Positions 9,148 through 17,331 of a DNA stretch of 64,000 nt are shown here, piece after piece. The position numbers were made by a program, and so were the translations under genes. Numbering within the stretch: the stretch's first letter is position 1; each line of letters opens with the position of its first letter. The notes under the pieces are model-generated. The model saw nothing but the letters and a program-made list of their open reading frames with translations. It made no database searches and was not told where the DNA came from. This stretch comes from Lederbergia galactosidilytica (GTDB lineage: Bacteria; Bacillota; Bacilli; Bacillales; Bacillaceae_C). The stretch spans positions 186,001 to 250,000 of the forward strand of contig NZ_JAGGKH010000003.1 in NCBI RefSeq assembly GCF_017873565.1, given 5' to 3'.

Positions 9148-9624
9148 TTATTCTTTTGACACTCCCACTTCCGTATATTGCATATCTGTCTTTTTCTGAA
9201 GGATGATTTCTAAAATCCCATTTTTATAAACGGCAGTTGTTTTCTTCTTATTTACAAGTGCAGGCAAGGTAATTGTTTTGGTATTTTGTGGGACCTCTAA
9301 ATCTTCAATAATGAGCTGATTGGTTGTATGATAAACTTTCCATCTATCTAAACTTTTTTCGTCAGGAACGGAAATGTGAATAAAGATAAATTGAAAGGAT
9401 TCAAAAAGTTCTACACCGTTTGGTGATGAAGAACCTGAAGAAGCGGGCATCTGTTTAAGAAGAGATCCTAACAAATCATTTGAATTCGTTGCATCCTGAC
9501 CAAAAGCAGAAAAGGCTTGGGATAAAACCTTTTGTACATAGTCATCAACATTAGTTTTTCCAATCTCAAAAGGAGGAGCCTTATCTTGTTTAAGATTAAA
9601 AGGGAATGAGTTCCAAGGAAACAT
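9148..9624 (-). CDS. Hsp20/alpha-crystallin-like protein, possibly spore-coat GerT-like
   Basis: A 158-residue protein whose second half (about 75-150) has an alpha-crystallin-like beta pattern: FIHISVPDE, NQLIIEDLEVPQNT, ITLPALV, and the closing IxI-type strand KNGILEIILQKK. The N-terminal third (MFPWNSFPFN) is unlike general small heat-shock proteins and recalls spore-coat Hsp20 relatives such as GerT of Bacillus, though I cannot confirm that without alignment. GAAGGAAAG lies upstream of the ATG. It is monocistronic and leftward. A role in spore coat or germination is inference. Confidence 0.68.
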   Translation of the reverse strand: MFPWNSFPFNLKQDKAPPFEIGKTNVDDYVQKVLSQAFSAFGQDATNSNDLLGSLLKQMPASSGSSSPNGVELFESFQFIFIHISVPDEKSLDRWKVYHTTNQLIIEDLEVPQNTKTITLPALVNKKKTTAVYKNGILEIILQKKTDMQYTEVGVSKE

Positions 9625-9854
9625 ACGAATTCTTTCCTTCCTGTTACATTATAGGATGCTCAAAAAGTTCAGTAAAAATGATAAAATTTTCGCTGTTTAT
9701 AGATAATCAATGTTTTTAGGTTTCGTTTGTAACACACTTATATTTTATTTTATGTAAAAAAGAAATCGATGTTCTTATAATAGGATCGAACCTGAAAAAG
9801 CTAGTTAAAAGGAGTATGATATAAGAAGAAAAAATTGGGGGATGGAGTGAAAAT

Positions 9855-10865
9855 ATGCTGAACATGTCATTAGAGGAACTTTTGGCTTTAAGAGAAGAAC
9901 TTCAAATTTCTGTGGATGAAGAAAAGAGTGTCTCCCTATCAGCACTCATCGGAGTTGAGGAAGATTTATTACGAAGGCTTGCTCGACAAAAAAAGAGTGA
10001 AAGTCCTTTTGATGCCAAGGAAATCCAAAAAGCTCTTATCGAACATTTGCTACATTATGGAGCCTATATGAAGACCTATTATAAAAGGGATCTTATTGAT
10101 GACCAGAAGTCATTAAGCAAGGTCTTAAAATATGATCGTGGCAATGCATTAGCCTATTATCGTCTAGGGATATATGCTTATAGGAAAAACTTTTACGTAA
10201 CAGCAGTAGTTCATTTTAATAATGCTTTAAAAAGTCATGAGCGAAATGCCCATTCACCATATAGCCTATCAGAACAACAGCATTATCAAGTACTGCTTTA
10301 TTTACAAAACAGTACTTTAAAAGTAGCAATGGAGACTGAGGACATGATTAGAAAAGTGGCAGAAACAAGGGATGAGAAGTCGGGGCTGGATCTTCCTACT
10401 ATCCAAGGAAATATCGTTCACCAAGAGGTATATCTGCAAAGTCATACCTTTACAGTTCTTTCTGAGAATGGGATTAAATTGGCTTCGGCAGATGAATGTA
10501 AGGATTTAATCGACAAAGAAGTAGAGAATTCTCCCCTTATTTTGTATTTTTCTGATGATCAACAGTCCATAATTTATCAGAAAGAAGAAGTCCCACTGAC
10601 CATTCTGCAAGCGACAATATTAAAAAGGATCTTATTGCATCACACTGAAGGAAAGCCAGTAGAAAAAGCTGAGCTAGCTGACCTGTTTGCTTCACATGAC
10701 CAAGTGGGAAAAGTGCCGGATGCAATTTATCAGAAGGCCCTTACTCGTTTAAAAAAGCAGCTGAATAAATTAGGCTTGAGTGAGGTTATAATTGAACAGG
10801 GAGTTGAGAATCTTTCTCTGATGAATATTCCCTTCTTATGCATTCAAAGAATAGAACAAAGCTGA
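9855..10865 (+). CDS. TPR-like protein with C-terminal winged-helix-like segment
   Basis: A 336-residue soluble protein of unknown function. Residues about 60-170 contain helical pairs with TPR character (NALAYYRLGIYAYRKNFYVTAVVHFNNAL). Residues about 240-320 (LTILQATILKRILLH, PDAIYQKALTRLKKQLNKLG) resemble the winged-helix effector domain of OmpR-type regulators, so it may be a DNA-binding protein with a TPR sensor, without a receiver domain. GGAG lies 7 nt before the ATG. It precedes the SAM riboswitch unit, which has its own promoter. Confidence 0.7.
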   Translation: MLNMSLEELLALREELQISVDEEKSVSLSALIGVEEDLLRRLARQKKSESPFDAKEIQKALIEHLLHYGAYMKTYYKRDLIDDQKSLSKVLKYDRGNALAYYRLGIYAYRKNFYVTAVVHFNNALKSHERNAHSPYSLSEQQHYQVLLYLQNSTLKVAMETEDMIRKVAETRDEKSGLDLPTIQGNIVHQEVYLQSHTFTVLSENGIKLASADECKDLIDKEVENSPLILYFSDDQQSIIYQKEEVPLTILQATILKRILLHHTEGKPVEKAELADLFASHDQVGKVPDAIYQKALTRLKKQLNKLGLSEVIIEQGVENLSLMNIPFLCIQRIEQS

Positions 10866-10930
10866 ATGGTTCTTCATATACCCATTAATAGTAATTTTTG
10901 TTAATTTGTAAAAAAGGACTTGCTTTTACC

Positions 10931-10959
10931 TTGAAATTTTTGCCAATCCCTCATACAAT
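10931..10959 (+). promoter_or_regulatory. SigA promoter of the SAM riboswitch transcript
   Basis: TTGAAA (10931-10936), a 17-bp spacer and TACAAT (10954-10959), about 20 bp before the start of riboswitch helix P1. Confidence 0.8.
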
Positions 10960-10977
10960 AGGGATAAATTGAATAGT

Positions 10978-11078
10978 TATCAAGAGTGGCTGAGAGATCT
11001 GGCTCTACGACGTCACAGCAACCTGCATAGGTAAGGTGCTAAAACCAGCAAAGCTTAGTTTTTTGCTTTGGATGATAA
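10978..11078 (+). promoter_or_regulatory. SAM-I riboswitch (S-box leader)
   Basis: The conserved S-box blocks appear in order: TTATCAAGAGTGGCTGAGAG with the kink-turn partner CTGGC, then ACGTCACAGCAACC, AGGTAAGGTGCTAAAACCAGC, a variable P4 hairpin, and GATGATAAG closing P1 (TTATCA with TGATAA). In the family S-adenosylmethionine binding stabilises an anti-antiterminator and ends transcription early, so the downstream gene is expressed when SAM is low. The expected terminator follows directly. Confidence 0.94.
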
Positions 11079-11091
11079 GATCGGTCTTAAG

Positions 11092-11127
11092 ACCCCTTCT
11101 GTTATCCAATGCAGATGGGGTTTTTTC
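11092..11127 (+). terminator. Riboswitch expression-platform terminator
   Basis: Stem ACCCCTTCTG with CAGATGGGGT around the loop ttatccaatg, followed by TTTTTT. It is placed 13 bp after riboswitch helix P1, as expected for S-box attenuation. Confidence 0.9.
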
Positions 11128-11221
11128 ATTTATCTGCATAACAGCTTTTAGGATTTTTAGTGCAAGATGGCACCTAATAAACCCCGCTGATTAAGTTTTA
11201 CTTCATTAGGAGGGATTTACA

Positions 11222-11398
11222 TTGAAACGTTTAATCATTGAAAAGGGAAAAGAATGCGAAAATACGAAGGAGAAGGCAACTGAAGTCATTAAAGAGATGA
11301 CCCCAGAAGAATTAGAGGCATTTAAGCTAGAAAGATATCGAAAGTTCATTGGGCCACTGACAGAGTATCATGTGGATGATTTGAAAAATAAGAAATAA
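11222..11398 (+). CDS. Small protein of 58 residues under SAM riboswitch control
   Basis: The frame opens with TTG at 11222, 7 nt after a full AGGAGGG. The product is 58 residues, very charged, and predicted helical: MKRLIIEKGKECENTKEKA, then MTPEELEAFKLERYRKFIGP and a basic tail. It has no signal peptide or TM helix. It is the first gene after the riboswitch terminator (95 bp) and no other rightward gene follows for over 1 kb, so it is apparently the gene the riboswitch controls. I do not recognise the family. A role in methionine, cysteine or SAM homeostasis follows only from the leader. Confidence 0.75.
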   Translation: MKRLIIEKGKECENTKEKATEVIKEMTPEELEAFKLERYRKFIGPLTEYHVDDLKNKK

Positions 11399-11529
11399 AG
11401 CCCCCTGTACTAAATCCTCTTAGTAATCAGAGAGATTTTATGTTTGTTCCTGAACTTGCTGATTTCCGTGTGAAAATTGGAAATCAGCTATCAGGCCTCT
11501 ATTTCAGATAAGTCTATAGCTTCTCTCCT

Positions 11530-12033
11530 TTACTTAAGCCAAAGGGAGCGGATGATAAAATAGCCCATCGAACCGAATAGGAAGCCTAAAAAGACCAGGG
11601 AAAACCAAATGCCTATTCCGTTATGGTTTTCCAATGCTATTTCTATCCCTACCCAAGTTAGAAAAGAAAAGAAGATAAGAATTTCATTTTTTAGGATATT
11701 GACCATAAATCGTGCGTTTATATATTGAGCCCGTGCATTTACCTCTGTAATAGGAACTATATAGTTGTAGACATGTGGATAACGTTCCAAAATGGTCATG
11801 CCAATCCACAAAATTACCCCAATAATAGGGAGTATAAGCATCTCTCCTTTATTTCCCCAGCGGTCGACTGTTCCCATTGCATTATAATGAGCAGGAACCT
11901 TGTCAGGCAAAAGGCCCCAATGAACGATCAAATATACCATTGCGCTTATGAAAATGATGAGAGTAGCAAGATTAAAGGTAGTTTCCCATTTTGTTATGGG
12001 TAATGCTAATTTGGGGCGTCTCTCCTTATTCAT
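11530..12033 (-). CDS. DUF1648 membrane protein (SdpI-like N-terminal domain)
   Basis: A 167-residue membrane protein with about four TM helices (near 18-40, 66-82, 112-130 and 138-160). After TM1 it carries the DUF1648 hallmark LPDKVPAHYNAMGTVDRWGNK, found in SdpI-type immunity proteins and in many Bacillus membrane proteins of unknown role. It lacks the second half seen in full SdpI. It is monocistronic; the minus-strand leader contains AGGAGGCA about 7 nt before the ATG. A role in immunity or envelope stress is only suggested by the domain. Confidence 0.8.
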   Translation of the reverse strand: MNKERRPKLALPITKWETTFNLATLIIFISAMVYLIVHWGLLPDKVPAHYNAMGTVDRWGNKGEMLILPIIGVILWIGMTILERYPHVYNYIVPITEVNARAQYINARFMVNILKNEILIFFSFLTWVGIEIALENHNGIGIWFSLVFLGFLFGSMGYFIIRSLWLK

Positions 12034-12637
12034 ATGTTGATGCCTCCTGTTTCTTTATTCCTTATCTGAATATTGACACTAAACCGCAAACCTAGCTATT
12101 TTTGACACATGGTCAATGATCGATGATAAAAGTGCTTTTCTATATTGATGTGGGAATTAAAAAAATAAGGAACCCGTGGCTTCCTTACTTATATAGCAGT
12201 AGACAACCAGCTTCTATTGACCCTAGCAGCCTTTTGGGTTCTGCTTGCTTAAGTCAACTTCAGCTTGTCTTCTTTGGTAAAAAGCATGTGAAAAAGACTA
12301 AGAGTATGGAAAAACAACTTTTATACGTAAACTTTCATCTCTTTATTCAATTACGAATGAAAAGAGGGAAAGATTCGTACTAAAGCCCTTTTATAGAAAA
12401 AGCTATAGTTATTCTCCTACTTTTTAAAGTAAAGATCGTTGGAATCTTCACCCTAAGACAGAGAAATTCTTAGAGAATAAAGGCAAACAATATGTGACCA
12501 AATCAGCCCTGAAGATGGCTTGATAGACCATGAACATCAATCCTCTTGTTGCTATAATAACAGTCAATAATTGAAATGATATCAATCCTACTAGACCTTA
12601 TATAAAGCCCCTTTTTTAAAGGAGGAGAGCTGATAAA
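12034..12637. other. Intergenic stretch without a convincing gene
   Basis: About 600 bp between divergent genes. An 86-codon frame at 12123-12383 lacks a ribosome binding site and has implausible composition. The segment near 12440-12520 reads as a short protein-like string (HPKTEKFLENKGKQYVTKSA) ending in a stop, possibly a remnant I cannot assign. The promoter of the sulfatase operon should be in the last 100 bp, but I see no clear consensus. Confidence 0.45.
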
Positions 12638-14062
12638 ATGTCAAAGAAACCAAATGTGTTATTTATTATGGTTGATCAGCAACGCTATGATTGTATCGGA
12701 TTTAGTCAAGAATATCCTGTGCGAACTCCAAATATTGATGATTTGGCTAAAAATGGTATCTGGTTTATGAATGCTTATACAAATATTCCTCTTTGTACTC
12801 CTGCTAGGTCTGCACTCATTAATGGAAGGAGACCTGAGACTTTTGGTACCTTATGGAATCATGATCTTGGCTCAGCTATAAAGCCATTAGAACCTAGAGA
12901 ATATTCCTGGCCAAGAGAATTGAGAAAATTAGGTTATAATAATGCCTATTTAGGAAAATGGCATGTTCATCCACAATATAATCCAAAAGCTTATGGGTAT
13001 GAACATTATGTCAGTTTGAATGAATATACAAAGTTTCGAGAGAAAAAATATCCGGAGAGAAAATTAAGTGATGGAATAAGGATTGATGAAGAGGAAAAAT
13101 TAACTAAATGGCATGGTGAAATAGATCCGATTCCCTTAGAAGATAGCCGGACCCATTGGCTTAGTAGAAAAGCTAGCGAAATGCTTGAAAAACTTTCGAG
13201 AAAAGCTGACCCCTGGCATATTCGAATTGATTTTTCGGAGCCACATTTGCCTTATAATCCTAATGGAAAATTTGCAGGTATGTATTCACCCGAAAATATA
13301 CCTGCATGGGGAGGGTTTGCGGAAGAATTTATAAATAAACCATATATTCAAAAACAACAATTATATAATTGGCAGGTGGAAAATTTTGAATGGAAAGATT
13401 GGGCGAAAATCGTTGCTAAATATTACGCGGTTATTTCTCAGGTAGATCATGCTATTGGTCAAATTTTAAATACATTAGAGAGACTTAAACTCGAAGAAGA
13501 TACGATCGTTATTTTCACATCAGATCATGGAGACTTATGTGGCAGCCATCGCATGATGGATAAGCACTTTGTAATGTACGAAGATGTTGTAAAGGTCCCA
13601 TTAATTCTAAAGTGGTCGGGTAAAATTAGAGGGAATTCTACTTGCAGTGAATTTGTTTACAATTTACTTGATCTACCTCCAACTATTCTAGAGCTATTAG
13701 ACATGACGATACCAGACTTTTTTCAAGGACGTTCCCTAGTTCCATTCTTAAAAGGGGAGATACTTCCGGATTGGAGACAGGAAATCGTTGCGACGTATCA
13801 TGGACAACAGTTTGGCTTATTTACCCAGAGAATGTATCGGACCCATGCATGGAAATATATTTGGAATCCTACGAGTATAGATGAACTTTATGATTTACGA
13901 GAAGATCCATTTGAATTAACAAATGAAATTTATAATACCAAACATAAAGATAGATTAAAAGAATTTAGAAGGAGATTGTTTTCTATTCTTCTTGAAGAGG
14001 GAGATCCTTTTATCAATAATAACTGGATGAGAGATCAATTATTAAACAGCCATAAATTATAA
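12638..14062 (+). CDS. Cytoplasmic Cys-type sulfatase
   Basis: Alkaline-phosphatase-superfamily sulfatase. The CxPxR maturation motif is CTPAR with Cys53, which an anSME radical-SAM maturase would convert to formylglycine. Metal and substrate residues are visible in NVLFIMVDQQRYD (N-terminus), LGKWHVHP and FTSDHGDLCGSH (about 290-300). The length of 474 is normal and there is no signal peptide, so it acts inside on imported sulfated sugars or related sulfate esters. AAAGGAGG precedes the ATG. It heads the carbohydrate island and precedes a sugar-binding lipoprotein by 83 bp. No maturase is in the window. A phosphonate or phosphate ester hydrolase of the same fold is the alternative. Confidence 0.88.
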   Translation: MSKKPNVLFIMVDQQRYDCIGFSQEYPVRTPNIDDLAKNGIWFMNAYTNIPLCTPARSALINGRRPETFGTLWNHDLGSAIKPLEPREYSWPRELRKLGYNNAYLGKWHVHPQYNPKAYGYEHYVSLNEYTKFREKKYPERKLSDGIRIDEEEKLTKWHGEIDPIPLEDSRTHWLSRKASEMLEKLSRKADPWHIRIDFSEPHLPYNPNGKFAGMYSPENIPAWGGFAEEFINKPYIQKQQLYNWQVENFEWKDWAKIVAKYYAVISQVDHAIGQILNTLERLKLEEDTIVIFTSDHGDLCGSHRMMDKHFVMYEDVVKVPLILKWSGKIRGNSTCSEFVYNLLDLPPTILELLDMTIPDFFQGRSLVPFLKGEILPDWRQEIVATYHGQQFGLFTQRMYRTHAWKYIWNPTSIDELYDLREDPFELTNEIYNTKHKDRLKEFRRRLFSILLEEGDPFINNNWMRDQLLNSHKL

Positions 14063-14145
14063 TCTAAAGCTTTATAAAAGATGTTAATGAATAATGTAAG
14101 CCCTTTATTTGTTGAGGTGGAAATATAGTGAAGAGGTGAACGATA

Positions 14146-15474
14146 TTGAGGAAAAGTAAATTTAGCTTTATCGGCTTTATAACCAGTGTTTGTTTAATTA
14201 CAAGTTTACTGGCATCTTGTAATACAACTAGCTCCAATAATAAACAAGTAAATTCAAATAGTAAGGATAATAATGAAGTAACGACCACACTAAATATTCT
14301 TATATCAGATGTGGCTGATAATTCGGGCTTTCGTGCTGTTATTGAAGAAATTGAAAAGGAATTAAACATAAAGACGAACGTGGAGTTACGTCCAGGTGGT
14401 CCTGAAGGTGTAAATGTAGTAAAAACACGTTTGGCAACTGGGGGAATTCCAGATTTAGTCGTCTATAATTCGGGTTCACTTTTAATGGCTTTAAATCCCG
14501 ACAAGCATTTTGTTGATATGGCAAGCGAACCCTATATTGATCAAGTGTTGGATTCCTATAAAGAAGTAGTGAGTGACCAAGAGAAGATTTTTGGGATACC
14601 GATTCAATCTAGTCAGGTAGGGGCTTGGTTTTATAATAAAAAGGTTTATAAAGAATTAGGTCTTTCCGTACCGAGAACATGGGATGAACTTAGAGAAAAC
14701 AATGAGAAAATTAAGGATTCCGGAAGAACAGCTGTCATTGGTACATATGGGGAACTTTGGACCTCACAATTGCCAATACTTGCCGATTACTACAATTTAC
14801 AGGCTGAAGAACAAAATTTTGCGGATGAATATACCGCGGGAAAGGCAAAATTCGCTACAACAGATTCTGCACTAAGGGGATTTGAAAGAATTCAAGAAAT
14901 TGCGGAAAGTGGATATATGAATGAAGACTATACAGTGGCAACTTATGATCAGGGTATGCAATTACTTGCTGAAGGAAATGGGGTACATTATCCAATGCTA
15001 GCTCAATTTCTACCATTACTAGCTGAAAAATACCCTGATAAAATAAATGATATTGGTGTATTTCCACAACCAAGTGATAACGCAGATATAAATGGACTAA
15101 CAGTTTGGATGCCTGATGCCATTTTAATTAGTAAGGAATCTCCAAATGTTGACGCAGCTAAAAAGTGGATGGAATTTTTTGTTTCTAAAAAAGGCATAGA
15201 AATATATGAATCTAAGCAGAAAAGTGTCGGTCCTTCTGTAATGGAAGGGGTTGAAATACCTGAAGATGCCTATGAAGCAGTCAAAGATATGGCAAAGTAT
15301 TTTGAAGAAGGAAAAGTTGCCCCTGCACTAGAGTTTGCGTCTCCTATTAAAGGGCCAAATTTAGCACAATTATGTACCTCTGTTGGTAGTGGGACTATGA
15401 CTGCCCTTGAGGCGGCAAAGTCATATGATAAGGATGTGGAAAAACAAGCGAAACAATTAGGAATTAAATGGTGA
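14146..15474 (+). CDS. Sugar ABC transporter substrate-binding lipoprotein (set 1)
   Basis: Family 1 extracellular solute-binding protein. The start is TTG with AGAGGTGAA upstream. The signal peptide ends in a lipobox LASC, so Cys25 is lipidated and the protein is tethered outside the membrane. A Ser/Asn-rich linker follows and then the two-lobe binding fold (VYNSGSLLMALNP, WFYNKKVYKELGL, PRTWDEL). It is clearly paralogous to the 20750 protein throughout, including the C-terminus (SYDKDVEKQAKQL). Co-location with a sulfatase suggests a sulfated oligosaccharide as ligand, which is inference. Confidence 0.93.
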   Translation: MRKSKFSFIGFITSVCLITSLLASCNTTSSNNKQVNSNSKDNNEVTTTLNILISDVADNSGFRAVIEEIEKELNIKTNVELRPGGPEGVNVVKTRLATGGIPDLVVYNSGSLLMALNPDKHFVDMASEPYIDQVLDSYKEVVSDQEKIFGIPIQSSQVGAWFYNKKVYKELGLSVPRTWDELRENNEKIKDSGRTAVIGTYGELWTSQLPILADYYNLQAEEQNFADEYTAGKAKFATTDSALRGFERIQEIAESGYMNEDYTVATYDQGMQLLAEGNGVHYPMLAQFLPLLAEKYPDKINDIGVFPQPSDNADINGLTVWMPDAILISKESPNVDAAKKWMEFFVSKKGIEIYESKQKSVGPSVMEGVEIPEDAYEAVKDMAKYFEEGKVAPALEFASPIKGPNLAQLCTSVGSGTMTALEAAKSYDKDVEKQAKQLGIKW

Positions 15475-15492
15475 CAAAGGGGAGGACAATAA

Positions 15493-16359
15493 ATGAATCG
15501 AATGACGAAAAAACTGTATCCTTACTACTTTCTGTTACCAGCTATCCTTATCTATGGTGTTCTTTTTATCTGGCCTACTGTTATGTCTTTATTTTATAGT
15601 ATGACATGGTGGACCTTAGAAGATTGGGAGTTTATTGGATTGGAAAATTTTATCCAGTTCTTTCAAGAACCCTCTCTACGCATAGGGTTTCAAAATACAC
15701 TTCTATTTGCTTTTACAACAATGATTGGAAAGACGGTTATCGGATTTTTACTGGCCGCCTTTTTATGCTCAAGAATTAGGAATAAAGACTTTCTGCGATC
15801 GATTGTTTTCTTCCCGGCACTGTTAAGTACGTTCGCAGTCGGTGTCACATTTAAAGCGTTAATGCACCCTACGACAGGTGTTATTAATTCAATGCTTGAG
15901 AGACTTGGGATTTCTGGACCTAATTGGTTGGGAGATCCAAGTATTGCACTTTTTTCTGTAGCCTTGACGGATATCTGGAAAGGAGTGGGGATTGCAACAG
16001 TCATTTTTATTGCTGGTATTTTAGCAATCCCCGCACAGTATTATGAAGCATTTAAAGTGGACGGGGGAAATTCATTTCAATCTTTTCTTTATCTTACTAT
16101 TCCATTATCCAAGCCGGCTATGAATACCGTAATTACGCTTGCGTTAATTGGAGGACTGCGAAATTTTGATTTGATTTGGGCAATGACTGGAGGGGGACCA
16201 GGATTCAATACTGATCTACTAGCTTCCATTGTTTATAAGCAATATGCAAGTGGCTTTTTTGGCCTTGCCACTGCAGGTAATGTTCTGCTATTTTTCTTTG
16301 TAGCAATCATTGCCTTTCCAATCTTTAAATTTCTTAATCGTAAAGAGGTGGACCTGTGA
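15493..16359 (+). CDS. Sugar ABC transporter permease, MalF/UgpA type (set 1)
   Basis: Six-TM binding-protein-dependent permease of 288 residues. The first TM is LLPAILIYGVLFIWPTVMS, and the cytoplasmic EAA loop is near residues 182-205 (YYEAFKVDGGNSFQSFLY), which docks on the ATPase. It starts 19 bp after the binding protein with GGGGAGG upstream and overlaps the next permease by 4 bp. Set 2 has a paralogue at 22213 with the same opening pattern (YYFLLPA, FYSMTWWTLEDWEFIGLENF). Confidence 0.92.
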   Translation: MNRMTKKLYPYYFLLPAILIYGVLFIWPTVMSLFYSMTWWTLEDWEFIGLENFIQFFQEPSLRIGFQNTLLFAFTTMIGKTVIGFLLAAFLCSRIRNKDFLRSIVFFPALLSTFAVGVTFKALMHPTTGVINSMLERLGISGPNWLGDPSIALFSVALTDIWKGVGIATVIFIAGILAIPAQYYEAFKVDGGNSFQSFLYLTIPLSKPAMNTVITLALIGGLRNFDLIWAMTGGGPGFNTDLLASIVYKQYASGFFGLATAGNVLLFFFVAIIAFPIFKFLNRKEVDL

Positions 16360-17264
16360 ATAACAAGGGCAGAGGAGGAAATGGATCACTGCTAAATAAA
16401 GATTCAAGAGCTGTTATCTGGAAAGGGAAAAAATTTAGAAAGGGAAGTTTCGGATTATTTTTGACAGAAATCATTGCCATATTATTCGCTGTTCTTTTCT
16501 TTGGAATTCCTTTTTATTTTGTCATGATTAATTCAATGAAAAGTAGTGAAGAAGCAGCTATTATGAATCTAGCCATTCCCCGCTCATTCCATATAATAGA
16601 GAATTACTTAGAAGTACTCACAATGAATGAGGGGATTGTATTACAAGCTTTTCTTAATAGCACGTTTATCACAATATTTTCCGTTATGATCTTAATCATC
16701 GTTTGTTCTATGGCAGGTTTTATCCTTGAGCGGAGAAAGGGACTAGCAAAAAAACTTAACTATGTGATTCTTGTTGGATTAATGATACCACCAGCTATTG
16801 TACCGACAATTTGGGTTCTGCAATCCCTCGGTATTTTTAAGACTATCCAAGGAATTATATTGCTCGAATCTGCATTACATTTCTCCTTTGCTTGCCTATT
16901 ATATACAGCTTTTGTCGCTACAATACCTAAGGAATTAGATGAAGCCGCCTTTATAGATGGATGTGGGCCAATTCAATTGTTTTTTCGAGTGGTTTTTCCT
17001 TTGCTAAAACCAGTTACCTCAACGATTATCGTTTTATCTTCTATACAAATTTATAATGATTTTGAGAATATGCTCTATTTCTTTCCTGGTGCAGAGAATG
17101 CAACAGTCCAACTAACCTTATATAATTTTACAGGTATATATGGAACTTCTTATCATTTACTTTTTGCAGACGTTTTACTGATTTCAATACCACCATTAAT
17201 TTTGTTTATCTTCTTCAATAAAAAGATTGTTGCCGGTATGACCGCTGGAGCGGTGAAAGGTTAA
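16356..17264 (+). CDS. Sugar ABC transporter permease, MalG/UgpE type (set 1)
   Basis: Second permease subunit, 302 residues, with a charged cytoplasmic tail of about 35 residues before TM1 (ALFFGIPFYFVMINS region near 46-66). The EAA motif is KELDEAAFIDGCGPIQLFF at about 190-208. The GTG start overlaps the TGA of the preceding gene. No ATPase gene follows; in Bacillus a shared MsmX-type ATPase commonly energises several carbohydrate importers, so the same is likely here. Confidence 0.91.
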   Translation: MNNKGRGGNGSLLNKDSRAVIWKGKKFRKGSFGLFLTEIIAILFAVLFFGIPFYFVMINSMKSSEEAAIMNLAIPRSFHIIENYLEVLTMNEGIVLQAFLNSTFITIFSVMILIIVCSMAGFILERRKGLAKKLNYVILVGLMIPPAIVPTIWVLQSLGIFKTIQGIILLESALHFSFACLLYTAFVATIPKELDEAAFIDGCGPIQLFFRVVFPLLKPVTSTIIVLSSIQIYNDFENMLYFFPGAENATVQLTLYNFTGIYGTSYHLLFADVLLISIPPLILFIFFNKKIVAGMTAGAVKG

Positions 17265-17331
17265 TAAAATTGTATTTTATTAGACACAGCAATCAATCTA
17301 GCCATTAGATTATGCATTAAGGAGAAGAGAT

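Noticed and set aside
12123-12383. 86-codon frame upstream of the sulfatase
   Set aside because: No ribosome binding site, composition unlike a protein, and no recognisable motif.
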